Source: Bryobacterales bacterium
GTDB lineage: Bacteria; Acidobacteriota; Terriglobia; Bryobacterales; Bryobacteraceae
Reading direction: 5' to 3'
DNA length: 10,014 nucleotides
Assembly: GCA_016789785.1 (NCBI GenBank)
Contig: JAEUQE010000283.1
Coordinates: forward strand, 1-10,014
The stretch's first letter is position 1. Each line of letters begins with the position of its first letter. The notes under the pieces were generated by a model. That model saw nothing but the letters and a program-made list of their open reading frames with translations, ran no database searches and was not told the origin of the DNA. A program made the translations under genes and the position numbers. Below are positions 1 to 6,443 of this stretch, in pieces.

Positions 1-498
1 CTCCTCGCCCGGATTCCGGAGAAAATACTGCTTCAGGTGAAAGCCCTCGCCGGTCGCCCAGCCGATGCCGATCAGAAACGCATAAGTCCCCGTCCCTCCC
101 GCCAATCCCGTGGTTTCCGTATCCAGATACACCCAGCGCTGCGGCGGAGAGGGCGGTACGGTGCCTTCGGAAACAGCATCGAGTAAGTCAGGTGGTAACT
201 CCGCCAGCTGGGAGATATCCATGCTGCCGTGCCGCCGGTGGCGAGCCCAAAACCGCGTGGTCTGGAAGTGGACGCCCGCCGCATTCGAGACTTCCTCGCC
301 AGGCAGCCAGTCTTCCGGCGCCGCGGATTCCGCTGGCGGCGTGTCGGGAAACAACGGCTCATAGTCCGCGATCTCGTCCCCCTGAACAGGCTCAGAGAGT
401 GCGGGCGCAGCGGCGGCACCCGCACCAGAGGCATACTTCCGATTGATCGGCGCGATCCGGCGCCGCAGGTACTCAAGCTGGGATTCGATGTCGGACAT
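1..498 (-). CDS. YprB-like RNase H-fold exonuclease (3'-truncated by window edge)
   Basis: This is the N-terminal 166 residues of a protein that continues past the left edge of the window. Residues 1-110 are a charged, Ala/Pro-rich linker that looks poorly structured. From about residue 122 the sequence becomes WVYLDTETTGLAGGTGTYAF, followed by LIGIG and then HLKQYFLRNPGEE at the edge. This is the hallmark start of the YprB family (RNase_H_2 fold, related to DEDD 3'-5' exonucleases). D126 and E128 form the ExoI-type DxE metal-binding pair; the remaining acidic residues lie outside the window. Family knowledge suggests a nuclease acting on nucleic acid ends, but the biological role is not well defined. 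The ATG at 498-496 is chosen because an in-frame TAA lies only 7 codons upstream and no other ATG intervenes. The Shine-Dalgarno is weak. The gene lies 47 bases after the small secreted protein gene on the same strand and is probably co-transcribed with it. The family call is confident; the substrate is unknown. Confidence 0.85.
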   Translation of the reverse strand, partial: MSDIESQLEYLRRRIAPINRKYASGAGAAAAPALSEPVQGDEIADYEPLFPDTPPAESAAPEDWLPGEEVSNAAGVHFQTTRFWARHRRHGSMDISQLAELPPDLLDAVSEGTVPPSPPQRWVYLDTETTGLAGGTGTYAFLIGIGWATGEGFHLKQYFLRNPGEE

Positions 499-545
499 GC
501 CGGACAGAGATTCGCTTTATCTTTGCCAACTGTACCACGAATCCA

Positions 546-992
546 CTATTGCTTGCGACGTCCCATGATGTCGAACAATAGGTCGTCGTGCAACTGCTGC
601 ACCTTCTTCTTCGCCGCCTCAATCGGCTGCCGGTCCTCGAACCCCGCCTCCTGCAGCAGACCATCCAACTTCTTCAGCAGATCGCGCAATTTCAGTTCCG
701 CCCGCTTGAAGTGCCGCGAATTCCGGCTTGGGCTCTTGCCAGTGGAGTACAGCTTGTCCCGGGCGAACTGCACACTCTCCACAGTCTCGTCCAGGTTCTT
801 GCGGAGCGCCTCCAACTGCCCCTCCGAGAGCGACTTGCGCGCTTCGCCCAGCACGCTGTTTGCATTCTCAAGAGCAAGCCAGTAGCTCTTCTCCGGATTC
901 TTTTCGTTGCGGGCAGGGGTAAGGTCTCCCGCGAGCACTAGCCCGGGAGTAAGTACGAACGCGCCGAGGAGCAGCGAACAAGACAGCATCAT
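546..992 (-). CDS. Small secreted alpha-helical protein, unknown function
   Basis: A protein of 148 residues (147 if the second Met is used). Residues 1-21 form a classical Sec signal peptide: a hydrophobic run (LLLGAFVL) ending in LVLA before GD, the probable cleavage site. The mature part is rich in Lys, Glu, Leu and Arg with heptad-like spacing, so it should be almost wholly helical or coiled-coil. It has no cysteine and no motif I recognise. Its two possible start codons lie in tandem (992 and 989) and overlap the stop codon of the upstream TPR gene in an ATGA arrangement. This implies translational coupling and a shared role, probably in the periplasm or envelope. I do not recognise a named family. 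Small helical proteins downstream of TPR proteins are often described only as hypothetical. Existence as a gene is well supported by the signal peptide, coupling and reading-frame length; function is open. Confidence 0.75.
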   Translation of the reverse strand: MMLSCSLLLGAFVLTPGLVLAGDLTPARNEKNPEKSYWLALENANSVLGEARKSLSEGQLEALRKNLDETVESVQFARDKLYSTGKSPSRNSRHFKRAELKLRDLLKKLDGLLQEAGFEDRQPIEAAKKKVQQLHDDLLFDIMGRRKQ

Positions 993-2200
993 CGCTTATT
1001 CAGTTCTTTTTCGATCACCTTTACTCGCTGGCGGGAAATCAGTTCCTGCTCCGGATTCTTTCCCTGGCTCAGCGAGAGAAACTTCTGATATGCCGGCAGC
1101 GCCTGCTTGTAGTCACGCATGCGGTCAAGCATCACTGCCCGGAAGTAACTCGCCGCAACGGCATCGGCGCCGAGAGATACTGCCTTGTCCAGCGCCGCGA
1201 TCGCCTGCGGATAGTTTTCCAACAGCATCAGCGAACTCGCCAGTTCACTCCATGCTTCGCGCGAATCCGTCTTGATCTGCGACGCCTTCCAGAACTCCTG
1301 AACCGCCGGCTGAAACTTGCGCTGATCCCGAAGCGCGCGCCCGTAGTACATCCGCAATTCGTAGTTCGAGGGCTCGGCCGTGACCGCAAGTTCCAACAGC
1401 GGCACCGCTTTCAGTGGTTGCTTCGATCGCAGATACGCGGTCGCCAGCGCCACCCGGTTGGCATTGGTCGGAGAGGTCGCGTACGCCTTCTCCAGTTCGG
1501 GAATCGCGTCTGACGCCTTGCCGCCCTCCAGCAGCAGTTCGCCGAGCCTTTCACGCGCCGCCGCATTGTCCGGAAACTGCCGGTAGATCGCAATGGCTGG
1601 TTCCGGCTGCCTGGCCTGCTCATACAACCCAGCCAGTTCGAGCAACGCCGGCTTGAACTCGGGATCCGCCGCAGCCGCCTGCTCATAGAACGCCGCTGCA
1701 TCCGCCAACCGGTTCAGTTTCACCAGCGACCTCGCCAGGCCTATCATCGCATCCGCGGCTTTCGGATTGAGTTCAATCGCCACACGGAATCGCGGCTCAG
1801 CCTGCGCAGGATCGCCGGACTGCAGCAGCGCCTCCGCCGCATGATAGACCGGCCGGAACTCCTTCGGCTTCTTTTGCGCCGCGCTCTCCAACAGCTTCGC
1901 CGCCTCTGCCGCCTGCTTCTGCCGCAGCAGAAGCACACCCAGATTCAGTTCCGCCTCATAGAGCCCCGGCTGATCCTCCAGCACCTTGCGATAGGCGGTG
2001 GTGGCCTCGGCGTCCTTGTCCAGCATGCTCAGCGCAAGTGCCAGATGAAAGCGCGAAGCCCAGTCCTTGGGTTCGGCATCCACGGCTTTCTGGTAGTGCT
2101 CCGCCGCCTGCGCGTATTGATTCGCTTCCAGCGCCTTGCGGCCTTCCGCGGCGTGATCCACCTGGAGAAGGAAGAGGAGCAACTGTGCCCAAATCGCCAT
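989..2200 (-). CDS. TPR-repeat protein, probably exported or membrane-anchored
   Basis: A protein of 403 residues made almost entirely of tetratricopeptide repeats. Residues 1-15 (MAIWAQLLLFLLQVD) are hydrophobic and could be a short signal peptide or anchor, although the positive N-region typical of Sec signals is missing. About 11 repeats of roughly 34 residues follow from residue 16 to the C-terminus, each with the small/large pattern around helix A (for example HLALALSMLDKDAEA, NLGVLLLRQKQAAEA, ALATAYLRSKQPLKA) and a Pro at the repeat end. The repeat near residues 195-230 is degenerate. TPR arrays are protein-interaction scaffolds; no catalytic domain is present. The gene starts 85 bases after frr with no obvious terminator between them, and its stop codon overlaps the start of the small secreted protein gene. 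The pair may form an envelope complex, which is inference. The partner and process cannot be read from the sequence. Confidence 0.85.
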   Translation of the reverse strand: MAIWAQLLLFLLQVDHAAEGRKALEANQYAQAAEHYQKAVDAEPKDWASRFHLALALSMLDKDAEATTAYRKVLEDQPGLYEAELNLGVLLLRQKQAAEAAKLLESAAQKKPKEFRPVYHAAEALLQSGDPAQAEPRFRVAIELNPKAADAMIGLARSLVKLNRLADAAAFYEQAAAADPEFKPALLELAGLYEQARQPEPAIAIYRQFPDNAAARERLGELLLEGGKASDAIPELEKAYATSPTNANRVALATAYLRSKQPLKAVPLLELAVTAEPSNYELRMYYGRALRDQRKFQPAVQEFWKASQIKTDSREAWSELASSLMLLENYPQAIAALDKAVSLGADAVAASYFRAVMLDRMRDYKQALPAYQKFLSLSQGKNPEQELISRQRVKVIEKELNKR

Positions 2201-2285
2201 GCTTCCAGTTTATCTCCAGAAGGCGAACTTACTCCAGGAACCGGGCTTCGAAATGAGAATAAGTGTACCGGAGTGACCGTCCAGG

Positions 2286-2894
2286 CTAAACGGCCATGAT
2301 CTCTTTCTCTTTGGCCTTCGAGGCCGCATCCAGCTTTCCGATCTCCGCATCGGTGAGCTTCTGAATCTCATCGTGCGCCCGGCGCTCTTCGTCCTCGCTG
2401 ATCAGCTTGTCCTTCACCATCTTCTTCACGGTCTCATTGGCGTCGCGGCGAATGTTGCGAAGCGCAACGCGGTGATCCTCGGCCACGGTGTGCAGATGCT
2501 TCACCAGATCCTTGCGCCGGTCCGTTGTCAACGCGGGAATCGGCACGCGAATGATCTTCCCGTCATTCATCGGATTCAGCCCGAGATCGGAATTCCGGAT
2601 CGCCTTCTCAATCGGCCCGATCTGCGAGGTGTCCCATGGCTGCACGGTGATCATCGCCGGTTCGGGCACATGCAGATTCGCAAGCTGATTGAGCGGCGTG
2701 GGCGTTCCGTAATACTCGACGCGGATGCCGTCCAGCAGTCCGATGTTTGCCCTGCCCGTGCGCACGGATGCCATGGCGTGCGTCAAATCGGCCAGCACTT
2801 TTTCCATGCGGCTCTTGGCTTGAGCTTCCACTTCCTTGATGCTCTTGAACTGGGCTTGCCCTTGAGCCGGGCCTGCGGAATTGCCTTGTTTCAT
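2286..2894 (-). CDS. frr: Ribosome recycling factor
   Basis: Ribosome recycling factor acts with EF-G to split the post-termination 70S ribosome so that subunits can be reused. The protein is 202 residues against about 185 in E. coli. Family landmarks are present in order: RTGRAN (45-50), VEYYGTPTPLNQLA (59-72), SDLGLNP (102-108), RVPIPALTTDRRKDL (116-130), the RNIRRDAN helix (146-153) that holds the conserved arginines contacting rRNA, and the acidic SEDEERR turn (166-172). The extra length is an N-terminal Gly/Gln/Ala-rich extension of about 17 residues before the usual start. The ATG is supported by GAGG 5 bases upstream, and an AAGGAG overlaps the pyrH stop slightly further back. Codon 1 is 18 bases after pyrH, in the classic rpsB-tsf-pyrH-frr order. 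It is the last translation gene of the cluster. Identification is secure. Confidence 0.98.
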   Translation of the reverse strand: MKQGNSAGPAQGQAQFKSIKEVEAQAKSRMEKVLADLTHAMASVRTGRANIGLLDGIRVEYYGTPTPLNQLANLHVPEPAMITVQPWDTSQIGPIEKAIRNSDLGLNPMNDGKIIRVPIPALTTDRRKDLVKHLHTVAEDHRVALRNIRRDANETVKKMVKDKLISEDEERRAHDEIQKLTDAEIGKLDAASKAKEKEIMAV

Positions 2895-2912
2895 AGAGAC
2901 CTCAATTTCTCC

Positions 2913-3623
2913 TTATGGGTGGATGAGCGTACCGATTGGCTCACCCATCGCCATACGCATTATATTTCCTGTGACAGTGAGATTAAAGACCACGATCGGG
3001 AGCTTATTGTCACGGCACATCGCGACCGCCGACGCATCCATCACTCGAAGCGACTTCGCCAGCACTTCCTGATGCGTGATGGTGCGGTAGAACACAGCGT
3101 CGGAGTGCTGCATCGGATCGCGGTCGTAGACGCCATCCACACGCGTCGCCTTGGCAATCACGTTCGCGCCGATTTCGAGCGCGCGCAGCGTCGCCGCGGT
3201 GTCGGTGGAGAAGTACGGATTCGACGTGCCGGCCGCGAAGATCACCGCGCGGCCTTTTTCCAAATGACGGATCGCGCGCCGGCGGATGTACGGCTCGGCC
3301 ACCTGATTCATCTGGATCGCCGTCATCACCCGCGTCGGCACGCCGTGCTTTTCCAGCGCGTCCTGTAGTGCCAGCGCGTTGATCACAGTGGCGAGCATGC
3401 CCATGTGATCCGCCGTCACCCGGTCCATCTTCTGCGCCGCGGCAGTTACGCCGCGAAAGAAGTTGCCGCCGCCTACCACCAGCCCAAGCTGCACGCCGGT
3501 TCTTCCCAGTTCCGCAATCTCCACTGACAACGAGTCCACTCGCGTGGGTTCGATGCCGAAGCGTTGCTCCCCGGCCAGAACCTCGCCGCTGAGCTTCAAC
3601 AGAATCCGTTGATAGGCGGCCAT
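2913..3623 (-). CDS. pyrH: Uridylate kinase (UMP kinase)
   Basis: UMP kinase catalyses ATP + UMP to ADP + UDP, the first kinase step of pyrimidine nucleotide synthesis after UMP. It belongs to the bacterial hexameric amino-acid-kinase-fold family and is typically GTP-activated and UTP-inhibited. The chosen start gives 236 residues, close to the 241 of E. coli. Motifs seen: KLSGE (10-14), the GGGNFFRG phosphate-binding loop (51-58), DHMGMLAT (72-79) of the UMP site, [13 protein letters not shown] (132-144), and [13 protein letters not shown] (158-170) near the ATP site. The open frame extends 21 codons further upstream into tsf, but those residues are an Arg-rich run unlike any UMP kinase, so [14 protein letters not shown] is taken as the N-terminus. 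No strong Shine-Dalgarno precedes it. The gene begins 13 bases after tsf, so coupling to tsf translation is likely. Identification is secure. Confidence 0.97.
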   Translation of the reverse strand: MAAYQRILLKLSGEVLAGEQRFGIEPTRVDSLSVEIAELGRTGVQLGLVVGGGNFFRGVTAAAQKMDRVTADHMGMLATVINALALQDALEKHGVPTRVMTAIQMNQVAEPYIRRRAIRHLEKGRAVIFAAGTSNPYFSTDTAATLRALEIGANVIAKATRVDGVYDRDPMQHSDAVFYRTITHQEVLAKSLRVMDASAVAMCRDNKLPIVVFNLTVTGNIMRMAMGEPIGTLIHP

Positions 3624-3636
3624 GGGTTCGCGAAAC

Positions 3637-4257
3637 CTACTCTGCCGCTTCCGCCGCCGCCGAATCGCCGACCTTGTAGCGGACAAAGCGCGCCACGGTG
3701 ATGTTCTCGCCGAGCTTTGCGATCTTCGACTTGATGAGGTCTTCGATCTTCATGGTGGGTTCCTTCACGAAGGGCTGCTCCAGCAGGCAAATCTCTTCAT
3801 AGAACTTGCCCATGCGGCCTTCGATGATCTTGTCCACCACTTTTTCGGGCTTGCCTTCGGCCAGCGCACGCGCCTTCTGAATATCCTTTTCCTTCCCGAT
3901 GGCGTCCGCGGTCACGTCCTCACGCCGGATGAACTGTGGATCGGCGGCGGCCACATGCATCGCGATGTCCTTCACCAGTTCCTGGAAATCCTCGGTACGC
4001 GCCACAAAATCGGATTCGCAATTCACTTCCACCATCACGCCCAGTTGCGAGCCGGGGTGAATGTAGAAGCCCACCATGCCCTGCTTGGTGGCGCGGGAGG
4101 ACTTCTTTCCCGCCGAGGCAATGCCGCGCTTGCGGAGAACGACTTCGGCTTCCTTGAGGTCGCCTTTCGCTTCGGTCAACGCAGACTTGCATTCCATCAT
4201 GCCGGCGCCGGTGATTTCCCGAAGCTGTTTCACCAATTGTGCGGAGATTTCGGCCAT
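3637..4257 (-). CDS. tsf: Elongation factor Ts (short form)
   Basis: EF-Ts is the guanine nucleotide exchange factor that reloads EF-Tu. The protein has 206 residues, like the roughly 196-residue Thermus form and unlike the 283-residue E. coli form. It therefore has the N-terminal UBA-like module and a single core subdomain. Visible landmarks are [19 protein letters not shown] (12-30), the EF-Tu-binding helix pair, and ESDFVART (81-88), equivalent to the TDFVA loop that inserts Asp and Phe near the EF-Tu Mg site. The C-terminus holds [24 protein letters not shown], conserved in the family, and ends in a short Ala/Glu tail. The ATG has AAGGGA 7 bases upstream. The gene follows rpsB after 136 bases that contain strong hairpins, and pyrH starts 13 bases after it. 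Identification is secure. Confidence 0.97.
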   Translation of the reverse strand: MAEISAQLVKQLREITGAGMMECKSALTEAKGDLKEAEVVLRKRGIASAGKKSSRATKQGMVGFYIHPGSQLGVMVEVNCESDFVARTEDFQELVKDIAMHVAAADPQFIRREDVTADAIGKEKDIQKARALAEGKPEKVVDKIIEGRMGKFYEEICLLEQPFVKEPTMKIEDLIKSKIAKLGENITVARFVRYKVGDSAAAEAAE

Positions 4258-4304
4258 TATTGATTCCCTTTTCTATTTCAAAACCATTTCTTCAGACGAA
4301 TTCC

Positions 4305-4328
4305 GTGCGGGAGACAGCCCGGGCGCAC
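4305..4328 (-). other. Second rpsB-tsf intercistronic hairpin
   Basis: GTGCG (4305-4309) pairs with CGCAC (4324-4328). Two further G-C pairs are possible if four bases bulge out. It lies about 50 bases upstream of tsf and has no U-tract behind it. It is weaker than the neighbouring hairpin and may be incidental in GC-rich DNA. Confidence 0.35.
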
Positions 4329-4335
4329 AACGCCA

Positions 4336-4360
4336 GAGTTCCAGCGAACTCGCGGAACTC
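4336..4360 (-). promoter_or_regulatory. Strong hairpin between rpsB and tsf
   Basis: GAGTTCC (4336-4342) is the exact reverse complement of GGAACTC (4354-4360). Inside it GCG (4344-4346) pairs with CGC (4351-4353) around a four-base loop, with a single bulged base at 4343. The result is a 10-bp stem and tight loop in non-coding DNA, 34 bases after the rpsB stop and about 80 bases before tsf. No run of U follows on the minus strand, so it is not a standard intrinsic terminator. A plausible job is RNA processing, 3'-end protection of the rpsB segment, or partial attenuation that adjusts the S2 to EF-Ts ratio. The structure is seen; the function is inferred. Confidence 0.5.
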
Positions 4361-4393
4361 ATTCCGGCCAGCCGGCGCACCGGGCTCCCGGTC

Positions 4394-5266
4394 CTAGCGG
4401 ATTCCGTCTGCTTCTTCGCCGCGGCGGCGGCCCTTGATCGGCAGAGAGGAAAGGTCTTCTTCCGCCAGACTCTCGGCCATGAGCTGATGCGAATACTGCG
4501 GATCCAGATACTGGGTGATGTCGGCGGGCTCGGCGCCTGTCTCTTCGCCTTCGGCGGCCGGCGCGGGCGCGAACTCGGATTCCGAAACTCGCTGGCGGCC
4601 TTCAATCACCGCCTCGGAGATCTTGTTGGTGAACAGACGGATCGCGCGCAACGCATCATCGTTCCCCGGAATCACCTGATCCACCATGTCTGGATCGCAA
4701 TTGGTGTCCACCACGGCCACCACTGGAATGCCCAGTTTCTTGGCCTCAGCGACGGCGATCGACTCCTTGTTCGAGTCAACCACAAAGAGCATGTCCGGCA
4801 GACCCGGCATATCCTTGATACCCGCAAGGTTCGACTGCAGGTGCTTGCGCTCGCGCTCCAGACGGATGATTTCTTTCTTGGCGCGCCCAATCCAGCCGGC
4901 TTCCGCGATCGAATCCAGTTCCTTCAAACGGTTGATGGAACGCTTCACCGTGATAAAGTTCGTGAGCAGACCACCCAGCCAGCGCTGGTTCACATAGTAT
5001 TGGCTGCACCGCGTGGCTTCTTCGGCTACCGCTTCCTGCGCCTGGCGCTTGGTGCCGACAAAGAGAATGTTCTTTCCCTGCCCGGCCATGTCTTCCACAT
5101 AGCGCATCGCGTCTTTGAATAACTTCAGGGTCTTCTGGAGATCAATAATGTAGATCCCGTTACGTTCGCCAAAGATGTATTCCTTCATCTTTGGATTCCA
5201 GCGCTTGGTCTGGTGCCCGAAGTGAACGCCAGCTTCGAGCAGTTCTTTCATCGTAATCGTAGGCAA
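4394..5266 (-). CDS. rpsB: 30S ribosomal protein S2
   Basis: S2 is a late-assembling small-subunit protein at the head-body junction and is needed for S1 binding. From the chosen start the protein has 290 residues against about 241 in E. coli. Landmarks: [20 protein letters not shown] (6-25), IIDLQKT (40-46), [10 protein letters not shown] (67-76), [13 protein letters not shown] (91-103), [16 protein letters not shown] (149-164), [13 protein letters not shown] (181-193) and [12 protein letters not shown] (198-209). The extra length is a C-terminal tail (from about 230): Ala/Glu-rich, then a basic KGRRR. I chose TTG at 5266-5264 because AAGGAG lies 7 bases upstream and the result ([13 protein letters not shown]) aligns with the E. 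coli N-terminus. The in-frame ATG at 5251 would sit 22 bases from that Shine-Dalgarno. A longer frame from TTG 5335 adds unrelated residues. Preceded by a 168-base structured leader. Confidence 0.97.
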   Translation of the reverse strand: MPTITMKELLEAGVHFGHQTKRWNPKMKEYIFGERNGIYIIDLQKTLKLFKDAMRYVEDMAGQGKNILFVGTKRQAQEAVAEEATRCSQYYVNQRWLGGLLTNFITVKRSINRLKELDSIAEAGWIGRAKKEIIRLERERKHLQSNLAGIKDMPGLPDMLFVVDSNKESIAVAEAKKLGIPVVAVVDTNCDPDMVDQVIPGNDDALRAIRLFTNKISEAVIEGRQRVSESEFAPAPAAEGEETGAEPADITQYLDPQYSHQLMAESLAEEDLSSLPIKGRRRGEEADGIR

Positions 5267-5279
5267 ACGGAGGCTCCTT
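5264..5279 (-). promoter_or_regulatory. Ribosome binding site and TTG start of rpsB
   Basis: AAGGAG occupies 5279-5274, then 7 bases, then TTG at 5266-5264. This is the best Shine-Dalgarno match in the window and decides the start of rpsB in favour of TTG over the ATG five codons later. Confidence 0.8.
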
Positions 5280-5342
5280 GCGTCTTTGAGTGGATGAGAG
5301 CAGCTTGTCCCGGCAGGTGAGCATGGCGCGTCCAAAGCGAGA

Positions 5343-5370
5343 TTTGCGCCAGGGCCGGTGAGGCCGCAAA
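5343..5370 (-). promoter_or_regulatory. rpsB leader hairpin, proximal
   Basis: TTTGCG (5343-5348) pairs exactly with CGCAAA (5365-5370). Next to the right arm GGC (5362-5364) pairs with GCC (5354-5356) around a five-base loop, leaving a five-base bulge (5349-5353). The result is a 9-bp bulged stem in the non-coding leader, about 75 bases before the rpsB start. A bulged stem of this kind could serve as a protein-binding site, possibly for S2 itself. That is inference; many ribosomal protein operons are autoregulated through leader structure. Confidence 0.45.
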
Positions 5371-5380
5371 GTGAACGGAG

Positions 5381-5418
5381 CAGGGTGCCCGGCCGTGCAG
5401 TGACGTGCGGACACCCTG
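5381..5418 (-). promoter_or_regulatory. rpsB leader hairpin, distal (16 bases after rpsI)
   Basis: Bases 5381-5391 pair with 5408-5418 to give an 11-bp stem on the minus-strand transcript, with one G-U pair (5388/5411) that would be a C-A mismatch on the other strand. That makes minus-strand RNA the more stable form. The loop is 16 bases. It begins 16 bases after the rpsI stop codon. No U-tract follows, so it is not a typical intrinsic terminator. It may protect the rplM-rpsI mRNA end, pause RNA polymerase, or act with the proximal hairpin in rpsB control. Confidence 0.5.
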
Positions 5419-5434
5419 AAAAGATCGTGGAGGG

Positions 5435-5833
5435 TTAGCGCTTGGAGAACTGGAAGCGGCGGCGGGCGCCCTTCTGTCCATACTTCTTGCGTTCATGCGC
5501 GCGCGGATCGCGCGTGAGATACCCGAGCCCCTTCAACTTCCCACGGAGTTCGGCATTGAATTCGATCAACGCACGGGCAATGCCCAGACGAACCGCACCG
5601 GCCTGACCCGTTGTGCCGCCGCCATCGGCGAGAACCAGAACATCGAACTTATCAGCCATTTCGGTCGCCAGCAACGGCTGGCGCACCGAGGCGCGCGAAG
5701 TCTGCGTGGTGAAATAAGCATCCACGTCGCGGCCGTTCACGGTAATCGTGCCCTTGCCGGGGCGCAGAAAAACACGGGCTGTGGACGCTTTCCGGCGTCC
5801 TGTTCCGAGATATTGAATCAACTTCTCTGGCAA
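5435..5833 (-). CDS. rpsI: 30S ribosomal protein S9
   Basis: S9 is a small-subunit head protein whose C-terminal tail reaches the P-site tRNA. The protein has 132 residues, typical for the family (130 in E. coli). Landmarks: [19 protein letters not shown] (8-26), [11 protein letters not shown] (49-59), the [19 protein letters not shown] signature (71-89), [20 protein letters not shown] (107-126), and the invariant C-terminal FQFSKR whose last Arg contacts tRNA. The start codon is TTG (5833-5831); GAGG lies 7 bases upstream, and no in-frame ATG exists before the conserved region, so the TTG is well supported. The gene begins 31 bases after rplM, the usual L13-S9 pair. Identification is secure. 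Confidence 0.98.
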   Translation of the reverse strand: MPEKLIQYLGTGRRKASTARVFLRPGKGTITVNGRDVDAYFTTQTSRASVRQPLLATEMADKFDVLVLADGGGTTGQAGAVRLGIARALIEFNAELRGKLKGLGYLTRDPRAHERKKYGQKGARRRFQFSKR

Positions 5834-5840
5834 ACCTGAA

Positions 5841-5844
5841 CCTC
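5841..5844 (-). promoter_or_regulatory. Ribosome binding site deciding the TTG start of rpsI
   Basis: On the minus strand GAGG lies 7 bases before TTG 5833-5831. Since no in-frame ATG precedes the conserved S9 core, this site fixes the unusual start. Confidence 0.65.
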
Positions 5845-5864
5845 GCTATCTTCGATCGGGGGAT

Positions 5865-6293
5865 TTAGACGGCCAGCGGGGCCGGCTGCTGGGCCTGATG
5901 GGGATGCTTGTCGCCGGCGTACACCTTCAGCTTGCGGAACATCTGCTTGCCCAAACGGGACTTCGGCAGCATTCCACGAATCGCCTCTTCCACCATCTTG
6001 GTGGGCCGCTCGATGCGCACGATCTTCGCCTGACGCTCCTTCAACCCGCCCGGGTAGCCCGAGTGATGACGATACAGCTTCGACGTTTCCTTCGCCCCAG
6101 TGAGCCGGACCTTGGAAGCGTTGATCACGATCACATGATCGCCGGTATCGATGAACGGCGTGTAAATCGGCTTGTGCTTGCCTGCAAGTACGTTGGCGGC
6201 TTTGCTCGCCAGACGTCCCAAAACCGCGTCCTGCGCGTCGATTACGAACCAAGCGCGCTCCAGCGCGGGCTTGGATGGGAACTGTGTTTCCAT
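5865..6293 (-). CDS. rplM: 50S ribosomal protein L13
   Basis: L13 is an early-assembling large-subunit protein. The protein has 142 residues, the same as E. coli. Landmarks: WFVIDAQDAVLGRLASKAAN (15-34), LAGKHKPIYTPFIDTGDHVI (36-55), NASKVRLTGAK (58-68), YRHHSGYPGGLKE (74-86) and AIRGMLPKSRLGKQMFRKLKVY (104-125), the last containing the family signature. The C-terminus ends in a Gln/Pro/Ala tail. The ATG at 6293 is the only sensible start; the nearest Shine-Dalgarno-like GGAG (6310-6307) is 13 bases away, rather far. The gene is the first of the translation cluster, about 33 bases downstream of the predicted transcription start from the promoter at 6361-6333. Identification is secure. Confidence 0.98.
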   Translation of the reverse strand: METQFPSKPALERAWFVIDAQDAVLGRLASKAANVLAGKHKPIYTPFIDTGDHVIVINASKVRLTGAKETSKLYRHHSGYPGGLKERQAKIVRIERPTKMVEEAIRGMLPKSRLGKQMFRKLKVYAGDKHPHQAQQPAPLAV

Positions 6294-6332
6294 ATAGACA
6301 GACGATCTCCGTTGGACCCTTACAAAACCTTT

Positions 6333-6361
6333 AGTGTATCAACCACGTGTGGGGGTGTCAA
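6333..6361 (-). promoter_or_regulatory. Sigma-70-type promoter of the rplM-rpsI cluster
   Basis: On the minus strand a perfect TTGACA -35 box (6361-6356) is separated by exactly 17 bases from a TACACT -10 box (6338-6333), which matches TATAAT at four of six positions including the key A2 and T6. Transcription should start near 6326, giving a short leader of about 33 bases before rplM. It is the best housekeeping promoter I found in the window and probably drives rplM-rpsI, with read-through into rpsB-tsf-pyrH-frr possible. Confidence 0.8.
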
Positions 6362-6370
6362 CGCAGGTTG

Positions 6371-6399
6371 CGGAGTTTGGCCTTTTGTTTGCAACTCCG
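6371..6399 (-). repeat. Inverted repeat between the sialidase-like gene and the rplM promoter
   Basis: CGGAGTT (6371-6377) is the exact reverse complement of AACTCCG (6393-6399), with a 15-base loop. It begins 45 bases past the stop of the sialidase-like gene and ends about 10 bases before the rplM -35 box. No U-tract follows on the minus strand, so it is at most a weak terminator insulating the two transcription units. An alternative role is an operator next to the promoter; nothing in the sequence settles this. Confidence 0.4.
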
Positions 6400-6443
6400 T
6401 CCCACCAGACCGCCGCTCGCGGGATTCCGTCTCACCCACCCGC

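Noticed and set aside
2201..2285. Promoter or terminator between frr and the TPR gene
   Set aside because: I found no -35/-10 pair with acceptable spacing and no stem followed by a U-tract.
3624..3686. N-terminal extension of pyrH from 3686
   Set aside because: It overlaps the end of tsf and encodes an Arg-rich run that is absent from the UMP kinase family.
2373..5122. Long plus-strand open frames (331, 213 and 348 codons) opposite frr, pyrH, tsf and rpsB
   Set aside because: They lie antisense to highly conserved genes, look Arg/His/Leu-rich like translated complements, and have no ribosome binding site or recognisable domain. GC-rich third positions explain them.
5267..5335. N-terminal extension of rpsB from TTG 5335
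   Set aside because: The residues added ([12 protein letters not shown]...) do not resemble S2, and the AAGGAG sits just before the later TTG.
5267..5434. Intrinsic terminator after rpsI
   Set aside because: The hairpin at 5381-5418 is strong, but the bases after it on the transcribed strand are mixed and have no U-run.
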